This document shows positions 1 through 7,294 of a stretch of DNA of 12,515 bases, piece by piece. A program made the position numbers and the translations under genes. Numbering within the stretch: the stretch's first letter is position 1; each line of letters opens with the position of its first letter. Origin of the DNA: CAYQQJ01 sp964515945 (GTDB lineage Bacteria; Pseudomonadota; Gammaproteobacteria; Pseudomonadales; Cellvibrionaceae). The DNA is taken from positions 1 to 12,515 of the forward strand of contig CAZEWY010000096.1 in NCBI GenBank assembly GCA_964515945.1. Reading direction: 5' to 3'. A model generated the notes under the pieces. It saw only the letters and a list, made by a program, of their open reading frames with translations. It was not told the origin of the DNA and did not search any database.

Positions 1-216
1 TTCGAGATCTGATGGCGGCGGCGTTGCCGGCTTCTCCCCAGTGGTCGGGCGATCACTTTTGCCCTCTTCGCCAAGGAGCAGGATGGTGGGAACCTGATCC
101 CGGTCCTGACCCTGCTTGTGCGCGGGCTGATCCACAACATCATCCGGCACTCCAAAGAACTGCCAGCAAAAAAGCGAGATATTGGCGATCACGAGCACAA
201 AGAAAATCCAGCGCAT
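1..216 (-). CDS. Membrane-anchored protein N-terminus, probable SPOR-domain protein (partial)
   Basis: The reading frame starts at an ATG (complement of 214-216) and stays open for 72 codons to the window edge, so the C-terminus is missing. The product begins MRWIFFVLVIANISLFCWQF, a single hydrophobic helix that is an uncleaved inner-membrane anchor by appearance. A polar, Pro/Gln/Asp-rich stretch follows, typical of a periplasmic linker. In many gammaproteobacteria the gene after birA-coaX encodes a short anchored protein ending in a peptidoglycan-binding SPOR domain. That family placement rests on this position and the N-terminal style, because the SPOR domain itself would lie outside the window. 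The start lies 17 nt after the coaX stop, in the same direction, so it is the fourth gene of the alr-birA-coaX operon. An AAGG about 12 nt upstream is a weak ribosome site. Confidence 0.7.
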   Translation of the reverse strand, partial: MRWIFFVLVIANISLFCWQFFGVPDDVVDQPAHKQGQDRDQVPTILLLGEEGKSDRPTTGEKPATPPPSDLE

Positions 217-233
217 AGTCCAGGCTTGCCTTA

Positions 234-980
234 TTAAACTGTTCCAGAAAATTGATCGCCGAGCGCTATTGGCAGCCCACCCAATACCAGGTCCGCCGCA
301 ACGACAAAGCGGGCATCACGAGAAGCGAAATCTTCAGCATCGCCGCCACATACCAATGCCACCAATGGCTTGCCAAGGCGCTTTTCAGCATAGTGCATTA
401 TTTCATTCGCCAAACCACTGAAGCACACCGCGACGCCATTATCCACACCGCTCACGGTATCCCGGCCGGGCTGCCACTTGCCGGGGATACTGGATGAACC
501 CGGCTTTACGCCGTGAGTTTGCGCCAGCAGGGCCTCCTTCATCAGCCGTGCCCCAGGGAGGATGAGCCCGCCGAGGTGCATACCCTTGCCATCAATAAAA
601 TCCGCCGTCAGGGCACTACCCGCGTCCACGACGACGCAGGCCCCCGCGACCTGTCTATAGGCCGCCAGCATGGCCAACCAGCGATCCACGCCGAAGGTCT
701 CCGGCAAATCGTAGGCGACTGTGACGCCACCAAGCCCCTGTTGTACCCGGGCAAATTCCGGTACCCGGTCAAAATTTCTTTTGCACCACGCGGAGAACCG
801 CTGTTCAATGGCAGTGCCGGCCACACAGGCCACGCGAATGCGCGCCATGGGGCGATTCTTCGCCACCGGCACCTTCAGACTGTCCAGATTGGCCAGGTTG
901 ACAGCCCCGGAGGATATCCGAGACCCGTCGCCGAGCCGCCACTTGAGGCGGCTATTGCCGATGTCTACGTCAAGGATCAT
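234..980 (-). CDS. coaX: Type III pantothenate kinase
   Basis: CoaX phosphorylates pantothenate, the first step of coenzyme A synthesis, in the cytoplasm. The 248-residue product has the usual length for the family. It shows the N-terminal phosphate-binding motif DIGNSRLKW (residues 6-14), the FGVDRW motif (96-101) with the conserved acidic residue, VVDAGSALT (117-125) and GGLILPG (137-143) of the ASKHA-fold kinase, and a late CGGDAEDF motif. Type III enzymes need a monovalent cation and resist feedback by CoA; this is family knowledge, not visible here. The ATG (complement of 978-980) overlaps the birA stop in an ATGA arrangement, implying translational coupling to birA. Identification is firm. 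Confidence 0.95.
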   Translation of the reverse strand: MILDVDIGNSRLKWRLGDGSRISSGAVNLANLDSLKVPVAKNRPMARIRVACVAGTAIEQRFSAWCKRNFDRVPEFARVQQGLGGVTVAYDLPETFGVDRWLAMLAAYRQVAGACVVVDAGSALTADFIDGKGMHLGGLILPGARLMKEALLAQTHGVKPGSSSIPGKWQPGRDTVSGVDNGVAVCFSGLANEIMHYAEKRLGKPLVALVCGGDAEDFASRDARFVVAADLVLGGLPIALGDQFSGTV

Positions 981-1966
981 GACTCCCCCCGCAAGGAGAT
1001 TTCGCCACCGAGGAATATCTCTTCGCGATCACCGACCTGCAAACGCAGCCCGCCCTGGGGATTAATTCCGAGCACGCGACCACTAATCCGCGTGGTCGGC
1101 GTAGCCATGGTGACATGCTGCCCCGCGTGAGCATTACAAACCTCCCATCGCCCATGAAAAGGCGCAAACCCCTGCTGCTGAAACTGACACAGCATGAGGA
1201 TGATCTCGTCGAGCAGCATTCCGGCGACGCGGCTGCGCGAGGGCAGGCCACCGCCGCCGGCAATTTCCGCCAGGTTCACCCAGGGCTGATCAATGCTGGC
1301 GGCCAGGGGTTCGGGCATGGAGACATTCAAGCCAATCCCTATGACCACCTGACAGAGCCCGCTGGCATCGCCGGAAATTTCCAGCAGCACACCGCCAAGC
1401 TTGCGGCCCTGCCACAGGAGATCGTTTGGCCACTTGAGATTGACGCCTGTCAGCCCCAGCTTTTCGAGGGCTGCCACGGCCGCCACCCCCACCGCCAGGC
1501 TCAAACCTTCCAGGGCCGCGACGCCCTGTTCAAACTCCCAGCCGAGCGAGCAGTATAGATTGCATCCAAAAGGGCTGATCCACGCGCGCCCGCGCCGCCC
1601 GCGGCCCTGGCTTTGCTGTTCGGCCAGGCAAGCCGTTCCCGGAGCGACGGAGCCGGCCGCCAACTGGCGCAGCAGCCAGCTATTGGTGGAGCCCAATACC
1701 GGCTCCAGGTGCAGCGCCGCCAGACACGCACGGCTTTGCGGCCCCAGCTCATCGGTAATCGCCATTTTATCCAGCAAGTCCAGACCACCGGGAATGCGAT
1801 AGCCGCGCCCTTTCACCGATTCGACATCGAGCCCGTATTCCTGCAACTGCTGCAGTTGCTTCCAGATGGCGGCACGGCTGATGCCCATGTCAGCGCCCAG
1901 GGTTTCGCCGGAGACAAAGTCTCCGTCTGCCAGGCGCCGCACCAGCGCAAACTGTGCCGGCGTCAC
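977..1966 (-). CDS. birA: Bifunctional biotin-protein ligase / biotin operon repressor
   Basis: BirA activates biotin with ATP and transfers it to the biotin carboxyl carrier protein; the biotinyl-AMP form can also repress biotin synthesis genes. The 329 residues match the long, DNA-binding form. A winged helix-turn-helix spans about residues 5-58 (ETLGADMGISRAAIWKQLQQ). The catalytic domain follows, with GSTN (92-95), the adenylate loop GRGRRGRAW (121-129), KWPNDL (178-183) and GRKLGGVLLE (187-196). A small C-terminal SH3-like domain starts near residue 275. The start is a GTG (complement of 1964-1966) embedded in the alr stop as a GTGA overlap, so translation probably depends on ribosomes finishing alr. 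The N-terminal domain makes DNA binding likely, but no biotin operator was recognised in this window. Confidence 0.95.
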   Translation of the reverse strand: MTPAQFALVRRLADGDFVSGETLGADMGISRAAIWKQLQQLQEYGLDVESVKGRGYRIPGGLDLLDKMAITDELGPQSRACLAALHLEPVLGSTNSWLLRQLAAGSVAPGTACLAEQQSQGRGRRGRAWISPFGCNLYCSLGWEFEQGVAALEGLSLAVGVAAVAALEKLGLTGVNLKWPNDLLWQGRKLGGVLLEISGDASGLCQVVIGIGLNVSMPEPLAASIDQPWVNLAEIAGGGGLPSRSRVAGMLLDEIILMLCQFQQQGFAPFHGRWEVCNAHAGQHVTMATPTTRISGRVLGINPQGGLRLQVGDREEIFLGGEISLRGES

Positions 1967-3105
1967 GAGCGGCTATCCACAATCTGACCGTCCATCAGAT
2001 AACGACGGTCATAGCGCCCGTTCAGGCGCGTGAGTACTTCGTAGGAAATGGTTCCGGCGGCGCCCGCGGCGGCATTGATATCCACGTGCTGCCCGAGACA
2101 TTCCACAAGATCCCCCTCCCCCGGTCGTTCAGCGGAAGTGAGTTCAGTGACATCCACAACGAAGGAATCCATGGAGACACGCCCCACTATGGGCAGCGTC
2201 TTCCCATACCAGACAAAACCGCAGTTGCCCAGGCTGCGGAACAGCCCATCGCCATAACCTCCGGCAATGGCAACCAGATGACGCTCATCCACAGTGATGT
2301 GACTGGCTCCGTAACCTACGGCGCTGCCGGCTGGCACTTGGCGCGTCTGCACCACCGGCAATTGCAATTGAACCACGGGCGCCATCCGGTGCTCGGGCAA
2401 ACCGGTGGGGTTGCCGCCGTAGAGGGCAATACCGGGGCGCACCTGGTCGAAGTGCCAGGTGGAACCCTGCAGGGTCGCCGCCGAATTGGCGAGACTGCCG
2501 CGAATTGTCGGCAAGGATTGGCGGCAGTGCGCGAGGCACTGTTCAAACAGTGCCAACTGATGGTCATTCAATGGGTGGCCTTTCTGATCGGCGCAGGCGA
2601 GGTGGCTGATCAGCAGCTCGCAGCCAAGGCGCGACAGACGGTCGGAGTCCTGCGCCAAAGCCACCAGCTCGCCCGGCTCCAGGCCGAGACGGTTCATGCC
2701 GGTGTTGATCTTTATTGCCGAGCGACGTTGCGCCATTGGTACCTGTGCCGTTTCACACCAGGCCAGCCACCGTTGCGCCATCGTCTGACTGACCAGCACC
2801 GGTATCAGCCCTTCCGCTATATAGGTGGGTTCATTGCCCGACTGCACACCACGCAAAACGAGTATGTCGACTTCAGCCCCGAGCGCTTTTCTTAGTTCGA
2901 TAGCCTCTGCAAGGGTCACCACATAAAAGCTCCGACAACCCGCCTGCTGCAGTGCCCGGGCGACCGGAAGCATGCCCAGGCCGTAACCATCCGCCTTGAC
3001 CACCGCGCTGCATTCGGCCCCAGTCGCCAATCCCTGACGCAGCCGCAGCCAGTTATTCTGAATCGCACTGAGATCAATGGTGAGCAAACCGGTGGGATGT
3101 TGCAT
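1963..3105 (-). CDS. alr: Alanine racemase, PLP-dependent
   Basis: This enzyme interconverts L- and D-alanine to supply D-Ala for peptidoglycan. The 380-residue product has the fold-type III layout. The PLP lysine is K37 in AVVKADGYGLG. KINTGMNRLG (132-141) holds the position often carbamylated in the family. The catalytic tyrosine is Y265 in VGYGASH, on the C-terminal beta domain. GGYGDG (272-277) and RVSMD (299-303) contribute to the active site from that domain. The start ATG (complement of 3103-3105) has an AGGA about 5 nt upstream. It is the first gene of the leftward operon, and its stop codon overlaps the birA GTG. A single Alr could be biosynthetic (alr) or catabolic (dadX). Coupling to birA-coaX favours the housekeeping role. 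No dadA is adjacent. Confidence 0.95.
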   Translation of the reverse strand: MQHPTGLLTIDLSAIQNNWLRLRQGLATGAECSAVVKADGYGLGMLPVARALQQAGCRSFYVVTLAEAIELRKALGAEVDILVLRGVQSGNEPTYIAEGLIPVLVSQTMAQRWLAWCETAQVPMAQRRSAIKINTGMNRLGLEPGELVALAQDSDRLSRLGCELLISHLACADQKGHPLNDHQLALFEQCLAHCRQSLPTIRGSLANSAATLQGSTWHFDQVRPGIALYGGNPTGLPEHRMAPVVQLQLPVVQTRQVPAGSAVGYGASHITVDERHLVAIAGGYGDGLFRSLGNCGFVWYGKTLPIVGRVSMDSFVVDVTELTSAERPGEGDLVECLGQHVDINAAAGAAGTISYEVLTRLNGRYDRRYLMDGQIVDSRS

Positions 3106-3138
3106 GGGATTCCTGATTTAAGCATTCAAGCAATGCGG

Positions 3139-3168
3139 CATATAAGCAAAGTCCGGCGCAAGCTGCAA
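3139..3168 (-). promoter_or_regulatory. Possible sigma-70 promoter for alr-birA-coaX
   Basis: On the minus strand a TTGCAG (complement of 3163-3168) lies 18 bp upstream of TATATG (complement of 3139-3144), which is 33 nt before the alr start. Both hexamers match the consensus only partly (4 of 6 each), so this is a candidate based on position and composition. Confidence 0.3.
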
Positions 3169-3193
3169 CCGGGAACCTCTGATGATGTCAGCA

Positions 3194-3228
3194 CTACCCT
3201 GGCCTGGCGTCCCCGGTAGCGTTAGAAT
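3194..3228 (+). promoter_or_regulatory. Candidate promoter/operator for the metal-uptake-like operon
   Basis: A TAGAAT (3223-3228, five of six matches to a -10 box) lies 30 nt before the first gene of the rightward operon. Just upstream, CTACC (3194-3198) and GGTAG (3215-3219) form an interrupted dyad with a 16-nt spacer covering the expected -35 region, where no good -35 hexamer is seen. A weak -35 under a dyad can indicate an activator site. The arms are only 5 bp and could be chance. No recognisable Fur, Zur or CueR consensus was found in 3106-3258. Confidence 0.2.
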
Positions 3229-3258
3229 GTCGACTCAATACAAGGTAACCCACGCCCT

Positions 3259-3744
3259 ATGCTCTCTATGCACTCAATCCGCAATCAGCTCGGACAGCGC
3301 CGATCATGGCTCTGCGGACTGCTGCTGTGTGTGCTGTTTAGGGCGATGATTCCAGCGGGCTTCATGGCCGGCGACCTCCATTCATTGATTGTTCTCTGCT
3401 ACGGCGATAGTGGCAGTGCACAGCTACTAAGTTTGGCGGCGTCTCCGGCCAAGTCTATGGACATGTCTGACATGAGGCAGTCTGACATGGCTCATCATGG
3501 CGGCCATCACCCGGTGCACGAGGAAGCGCACCAGAAGCACGACAAGCACCACGCCAGCGCCGAGCACAGCTATTGCCTGTTCGCCGGAGTTGGCTTCAAC
3601 GCCACGGGATCCACCCAAAACCTTGAAACCGCGCTGCCCACCGCACCCGGTCCACACGCCCTGCCATTACGAAATTTCTTCTCCACCCCTCCCTTCCGAC
3701 TCCAACTTTCCCGGGCGCCGCCCAATTCCGCTCATTTAGCCTGA
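3259..3744 (+). CDS. Small Met/His-rich exported or membrane protein, DUF2946-like
   Basis: The 161-residue product has a basic N-terminus followed by a hydrophobic segment and FRAMIPAGFMAG (27-38), then IVLCYGD (44-50). This resembles the opening of DUF2946 proteins (a helix ending near PAGxMP, then an xxLC motif). Residues 67-103 are strikingly rich in potential metal ligands: Met at 67, 69, 72 and 77, then ten His between 79 and 103, followed by YCLF with C106. That composition suggests binding of copper or another soft metal at or outside the inner membrane. Family knowledge places DUF2946 genes next to copper-related TonB receptors in some proteobacteria, and here a TonB receptor follows 66 nt downstream. 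Two in-frame ATGs exist (3259 and 3268). The AAGG at 3242-3245 is rather far from either, so the exact start is uncertain. The Pro-rich C-terminus is unremarkable. Function is inferred. Confidence 0.75.
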   Translation: MLSMHSIRNQLGQRRSWLCGLLLCVLFRAMIPAGFMAGDLHSLIVLCYGDSGSAQLLSLAASPAKSMDMSDMRQSDMAHHGGHHPVHEEAHQKHDKHHASAEHSYCLFAGVGFNATGSTQNLETALPTAPGPHALPLRNFFSTPPFRLQLSRAPPNSAHLA

Positions 3745-3768
3745 CGGCACCTCTGTTCAGATGACACA

Positions 3769-3786
3769 GGGCAGCTCCCCCTGCCC
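3769..3786 (+). other. Short GC-rich hairpin between the DUF2946-like gene and the receptor
   Basis: GGGCAG (3769-3774) and CTGCCC (3781-3786) form a perfect 6-bp stem with a 6-nt C-rich loop, in the 66-nt gap and 12 nt ahead of the receptor ribosome site. There is no T-run, so it is not a standard intrinsic terminator. It could stabilise a processed mRNA end or tune relative expression, or it could be chance. Confidence 0.3.
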
Positions 3787-3810
3787 GCAGCTAATGCACG
3801 GAAATCGACA

Positions 3811-6084
3811 ATGAGACGAATTTTCATACCCGGCGCCGCTTTGCTGGCAGGCGCCGGTTTTGCTCATGGCGCCAGCCTTGAGCCGGCTCCGCCGTTGAGC
3901 GACATGCCGGCACTGGAAGAAGTTCACGTCTGGGGTGGGATTCCGGAGGAAACCCTCTACAAGGTTCCCGCGACAACCGTCAGTGCGGCGGAGCTGGAAG
4001 CCATCAACCTTTCCAGTATCGAGGACGCCCTTGCCTATCAGCCGAGCCTGTCCGTGCGCCGCCGCTATATTGGCGATGCCAACGGCACCCTGGGTATTCG
4101 CGGCTCCAATCCTTTCCAGACAGCCCGCACATTAGTTTATGTGGACGGCCTGCCATTGCACTACCACCTGCAAACCCGCTGGGCGGGTGCGCCGCGCTGG
4201 TCATTGGTCGCCCCCGCGGAGGTCGAATCCGTGGATCTTATCTACGGCCCCTTTTCCGCCGCCTATTCCGGCAATGCCATGGGTGGCGTGGTGTTGATCA
4301 ATACGCGCACACCCAGTGAATCAAGCCTCAGACTGCATGGCACTCTCTTTAATCAACATTATTATCGATTGGCCACTGAAGAGAATTACGGCGGCGCCCA
4401 TGTGTCCGCCTCCTATGAAGACACATTCGGTGACCTGACTGTGCTGGCGTTCTATAACCATCTTGAGAATCAGGGCCAGCCCATGCGCCAGTACTATGCC
4501 ACACCCCTTGCGCCCGATGCCGGCGCCACGACCGTGGAGGGCGCGCTATTGGGAATTGACAACCGGGGCGAGTCCGTCATCTATTATGGGGATTCGGGAG
4601 CCGAGTCCTCGGTCACGGATCTGCTGAAACTCAAAGCCGGCTATGACTGGGGCGGTATACATCTTTCCGCCGCCCTGGCCTTTGAAGATCGCAACGGCGA
4701 CGTGGACCGCCCCAATAATTTTCTGCAAACGGCGAATGACGCCTTCTGGGATGGCAGGGCCAGGTTCGGCGACAGCGTGTTTGACGTTGACGGGACACAT
4801 TTTGCCGTTCATGAGCAGGATCGCCAGTCCCTGCTCATGGGCTTCGGCCTGTCAGGTCCGCTCACTGGCAACTGGACGTTTGACGTCAAACTGAGTCAGT
4901 TCGACCTCTTGCGCGACCGGACTCAAAACTCTCATCTCAACCCGGCGGATCCGTCCTTTGACACCCGTGGTCGCCTGAAAGAATACGGCGATACCGGCTG
5001 GACAACACTGGATATCACCAGCGACACCGAGGCTTTCGCCGGAAGGGACGACATGAGTCTGAGTCTGGGTATTCATCACGACCACTACTGGCTGACCATT
5101 AACAACTTTACTCTGGACAACTGGACGCAGTACCGGAGCCGAACCGGCGAACGAGGTGCCGCCGGCGGAGATACTGAAACACTGGCGGCGTTTATCCAAT
5201 ACAACTGGCAACTGAACCCGGTCTGGGATCTAGCGCTGGGCGGGCGCTATGAGGATTGGCGGGCCTTTAATGGCTTTCTCGATGGCTTTCTCGATGACAA
5301 TCACCACCCCGACCGTTCCACCAGCGGTTTTTCGCCCAAGTTTGCTCTTGGCTTTGCACCGGCACCGGACTGGCAGCTTCGATACTCCCTGGCGCGCGCA
5401 CTGCGCTTCCCCTTGGTTGAGGAGCTGTATCAGAATGAAGACAGCGCCGCCGCCATTCAGCGAGCCAATGCGCAGCTTGCGCCCGAGGATGGTGTACATC
5501 ACAACCTGATGGTGGAAAAATCCGTCGCTCGCGGTTTTATGCGGATCAACCTCTTCCATGAACAGATCGATGACACTATTTTCAATCAGCTCGGCATTAT
5601 CGAAGGCACCGAAGTCAGCACCTTCCTTGCGATTGATGAAGTCACCACCCGAGGTGCTGAACTCATCGTCAACCAGCCGGAGATTTGGCAGTCCGCCGTG
5701 GATCTGCGCTTCAACCTCAGCTACCTGGATGCCGAAGTCACCCGCAACCGTGTCAATCCCGCCATTGAGGGTAATGACTTTCCGCGCCTGCCGCACTGGC
5801 AGTCCAACCTGTTGCTGACCTACAAACTGAATAGCGCCGTGGATATCAGTGGTGGCCTGCGCTACGCCAGTGACAGTTATGGGGAACTGGCCAATACCGA
5901 TACCGCCACCCAAACCTTCGGCGCGCTCGATGAATATCTGTTTCTCAATCTTAAAGCGGACTGGCGTCTCAACCGTCACCTGGACCTGGCTCTGGGCATG
6001 GACAATGTCACCGACGCCGTGGCCTATGTTCATCACCCCTGGCCATCGCGTACGCTCTATCTGGAGGCGAACTATGAATTTTGA
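3811..6084 (+). CDS. TonB-dependent outer-membrane receptor
   Basis: The 757-residue product is a TonB-gated beta-barrel importer. A signal peptide (1-20/21, FAHG/A) is followed by a TonB-box-like EEVHVWG (36-42). The plug domain spans about residues 45-170, with the hallmark TLGIRGSNPF, VYVDGLPL and IYGPFSAAYSGNAMGGVVLINTRTP stretches. A 22-strand-type barrel with Tyr/Trp-rich segments follows and ends TLYLEANYEF, with the terminal Phe used for barrel assembly. The ATG at 3811 is preceded by CGGAAA at 3799-3804, a suitable ribosome site. The product appears to contain no cysteine, so the Cys-based copper site described for OprC is absent. The substrate cannot be read from sequence. The neighbours (Met/His-rich protein upstream; Cys/His-rich propeller and thioredoxin downstream) favour copper or another metal chelate over a sugar or vitamin. 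A catecholate siderophore remains possible. Confidence 0.93.
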   Translation: MRRIFIPGAALLAGAGFAHGASLEPAPPLSDMPALEEVHVWGGIPEETLYKVPATTVSAAELEAINLSSIEDALAYQPSLSVRRRYIGDANGTLGIRGSNPFQTARTLVYVDGLPLHYHLQTRWAGAPRWSLVAPAEVESVDLIYGPFSAAYSGNAMGGVVLINTRTPSESSLRLHGTLFNQHYYRLATEENYGGAHVSASYEDTFGDLTVLAFYNHLENQGQPMRQYYATPLAPDAGATTVEGALLGIDNRGESVIYYGDSGAESSVTDLLKLKAGYDWGGIHLSAALAFEDRNGDVDRPNNFLQTANDAFWDGRARFGDSVFDVDGTHFAVHEQDRQSLLMGFGLSGPLTGNWTFDVKLSQFDLLRDRTQNSHLNPADPSFDTRGRLKEYGDTGWTTLDITSDTEAFAGRDDMSLSLGIHHDHYWLTINNFTLDNWTQYRSRTGERGAAGGDTETLAAFIQYNWQLNPVWDLALGGRYEDWRAFNGFLDGFLDDNHHPDRSTSGFSPKFALGFAPAPDWQLRYSLARALRFPLVEELYQNEDSAAAIQRANAQLAPEDGVHHNLMVEKSVARGFMRINLFHEQIDDTIFNQLGIIEGTEVSTFLAIDEVTTRGAELIVNQPEIWQSAVDLRFNLSYLDAEVTRNRVNPAIEGNDFPRLPHWQSNLLLTYKLNSAVDISGGLRYASDSYGELANTDTATQTFGALDEYLFLNLKADWRLNRHLDLALGMDNVTDAVAYVHHPWPSRTLYLEANYEF
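5272..5295 (+). repeat. 12-bp tandem duplication inside the receptor gene
   Basis: GGCTTTCTCGAT occurs twice in tandem with no mismatch (5272-5283, 5284-5295), encoding GFLDGFLD and keeping the frame. It sits in a barrel segment followed by an Asp/His-rich stretch (DDNHHPD), probably an extracellular loop, where small in-frame duplications are tolerated. Confidence 0.85.
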
Positions 6085-7294
6085 TGTTATGCGCAAACAC
6101 CTCGCGCGCTTTGTTCCCGCTCTGTTGTTGACCGTCACTCTCATCGGGCATGCCGACACCGGCCACACCTGCAAGGATATTTCCGTCGATTGCGGCGAGG
6201 CGCCCTCCGCTGTCTGGCGAAAGGGAACCCTGTGGGTTGCCTTCGTTCAGGGCGAACATTTATATGTCACTCATTCAACGGACAAGGGCGAGAACTTCTC
6301 CACACCGGCACGAGTCAATCCCGTGCCGGAGACCATAGAAACCAATGGTGAAAACCGCCCCATCATTGCCTTTAGCGATCAGGTACTGTTATTGGCCTGG
6401 ACGCAAAAAACCGAGGGTCGTTTTACGGGTGATATCCGCTTCTCGCGCTCCACTGACGGAGGAAAAAGCTTCACCACGCCCATTACCGTCAACGACGATG
6501 GACAAGTGGCCAGCCACCGGTTTGTCAATATGATTGCCAGCCCATCGGGCACTGTCTATCTCACCTGGCTGGACAAACGCAATAAGCTAAAGGCACATGC
6601 AGACGGAAAAACCTATGCGGGCAGCGCCGTTTTCTACACCCGGTCCACCGATCACGGCGCCACCTTTTCGAGCAATAAGGCGATTGCGGATAATAGCTGC
6701 GAATGCTGCCGGCTCGCGGTCGCACCGGCAGCCGATGGCGGTCTCGCCATTTTCTGGCGGCAGATCTATCAACAGAACACCCGGGACCATGCCTTCGCCA
6801 TTGTGGCCCACGATCAAGTGACCGGCCCCGTGCGCGCCACCCGTGACGATTGGCAAATTGACGCCTGCCCCCATCACGGCCCCGACATGGCATCCTCCGA
6901 AAATGGTTATCATCTCGCCTGGTTCAGCGATGGCAAACGTCACAGTGGCATTCTCTATGGCTTCCATGACAACAAGACGCAGCAAACGCGCCAGATCAGA
7001 ACCATGGACAAGCGCGCTGGCGCCAGCCATCCCCAGGTCATCGCGTTCGAGGACAGAATCTATTTCGCGTGGAAGCTGTTCGATGGTGAAAGTACGCACG
7101 TACAAGTGGCACAGTCGAACGATGGCGGTCGGTCCTGGTCTGAAGAACACACCTTGGCGATCACCCAAGGCTCCTCCGATCACCCGCTGCTCATTAAATC
7201 AGACCATCAGGTCTGGCTAACCTGGCTTACTCAAAAGGAAGGATTCCGCGTTCTGCCCGTCGAAGTCTCCGTTGGTGGGAGTAGAGAAAAATGA
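6074..7294 (+). CDS. Exported Asp-box (BNR) beta-propeller protein with Cys/His clusters
   Basis: The chosen ATG at 6074 has a near-perfect GGAGG six nt upstream (6063-6067) and overlaps the receptor stop by 11 nt, implying coupled translation; ATG 6089 is an alternative. The 406-residue product starts with a signal peptide (cleavage near GHA/D, residue 27). It has four Asp-boxes: STDKGENF (68-75), STDGGKSF (126-133), STDHGATF (191-198) and SNDGGRSW (348-355). These mark the sialidase-type propeller fold but not the activity; the arginine triad and other catalytic residues of true sialidases are not evident. Distinctive are C33 and C40 near the mature N-terminus, CECCR (209-213) and DACPHHGP (263-270), which look like metal-binding or redox-active sites. 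With a TonB receptor before it and a thioredoxin after it, a periplasmic metal-handling or chelate-processing role is plausible. Database annotation as 'exo-alpha-sialidase' would probably be misleading. Confidence 0.85.
   Translation: MNFDVMRKHLARFVPALLLTVTLIGHADTGHTCKDISVDCGEAPSAVWRKGTLWVAFVQGEHLYVTHSTDKGENFSTPARVNPVPETIETNGENRPIIAFSDQVLLLAWTQKTEGRFTGDIRFSRSTDGGKSFTTPITVNDDGQVASHRFVNMIASPSGTVYLTWLDKRNKLKAHADGKTYAGSAVFYTRSTDHGATFSSNKAIADNSCECCRLAVAPAADGGLAIFWRQIYQQNTRDHAFAIVAHDQVTGPVRATRDDWQIDACPHHGPDMASSENGYHLAWFSDGKRHSGILYGFHDNKTQQTRQIRTMDKRAGASHPQVIAFEDRIYFAWKLFDGESTHVQVAQSNDGGRSWSEEHTLAITQGSSDHPLLIKSDHQVWLTWLTQKEGFRVLPVEVSVGGSREK

Noticed and set aside
1954..2895. A 313-codon plus-strand frame opposite alr
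   Set aside because: It is the shadow of alanine racemase, whose PLP lysine and catalytic tyrosine are intact on the other strand.
5849..6073. Upstream extension of the Asp-box protein to an ATG at 5849
   Set aside because: It would overlap the receptor gene by 236 nt and hide the signal peptide; the ATG at 6074 has a near-perfect ribosome site and exposes the signal sequence.
3811..6084. Assignment of the receptor as OprC-type copper receptor or as a specific siderophore receptor
   Set aside because: No cysteine was found, which removes the OprC Cys-Met site, and no substrate-specific motif is recognisable, so only the TonB-receptor class is claimed.
5230..6174. A 314-codon minus-strand frame opposite the receptor 3' end
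   Set aside because: It is antisense to a clear TonB receptor barrel, has a low-complexity translation and no supporting start signals.
6074..7294. Annotation of the Asp-box protein as an active sialidase
   Set aside because: Asp-boxes define the propeller fold only; the arginine triad and other catalytic residues are not evident, and the neighbours do not concern sialic acid.
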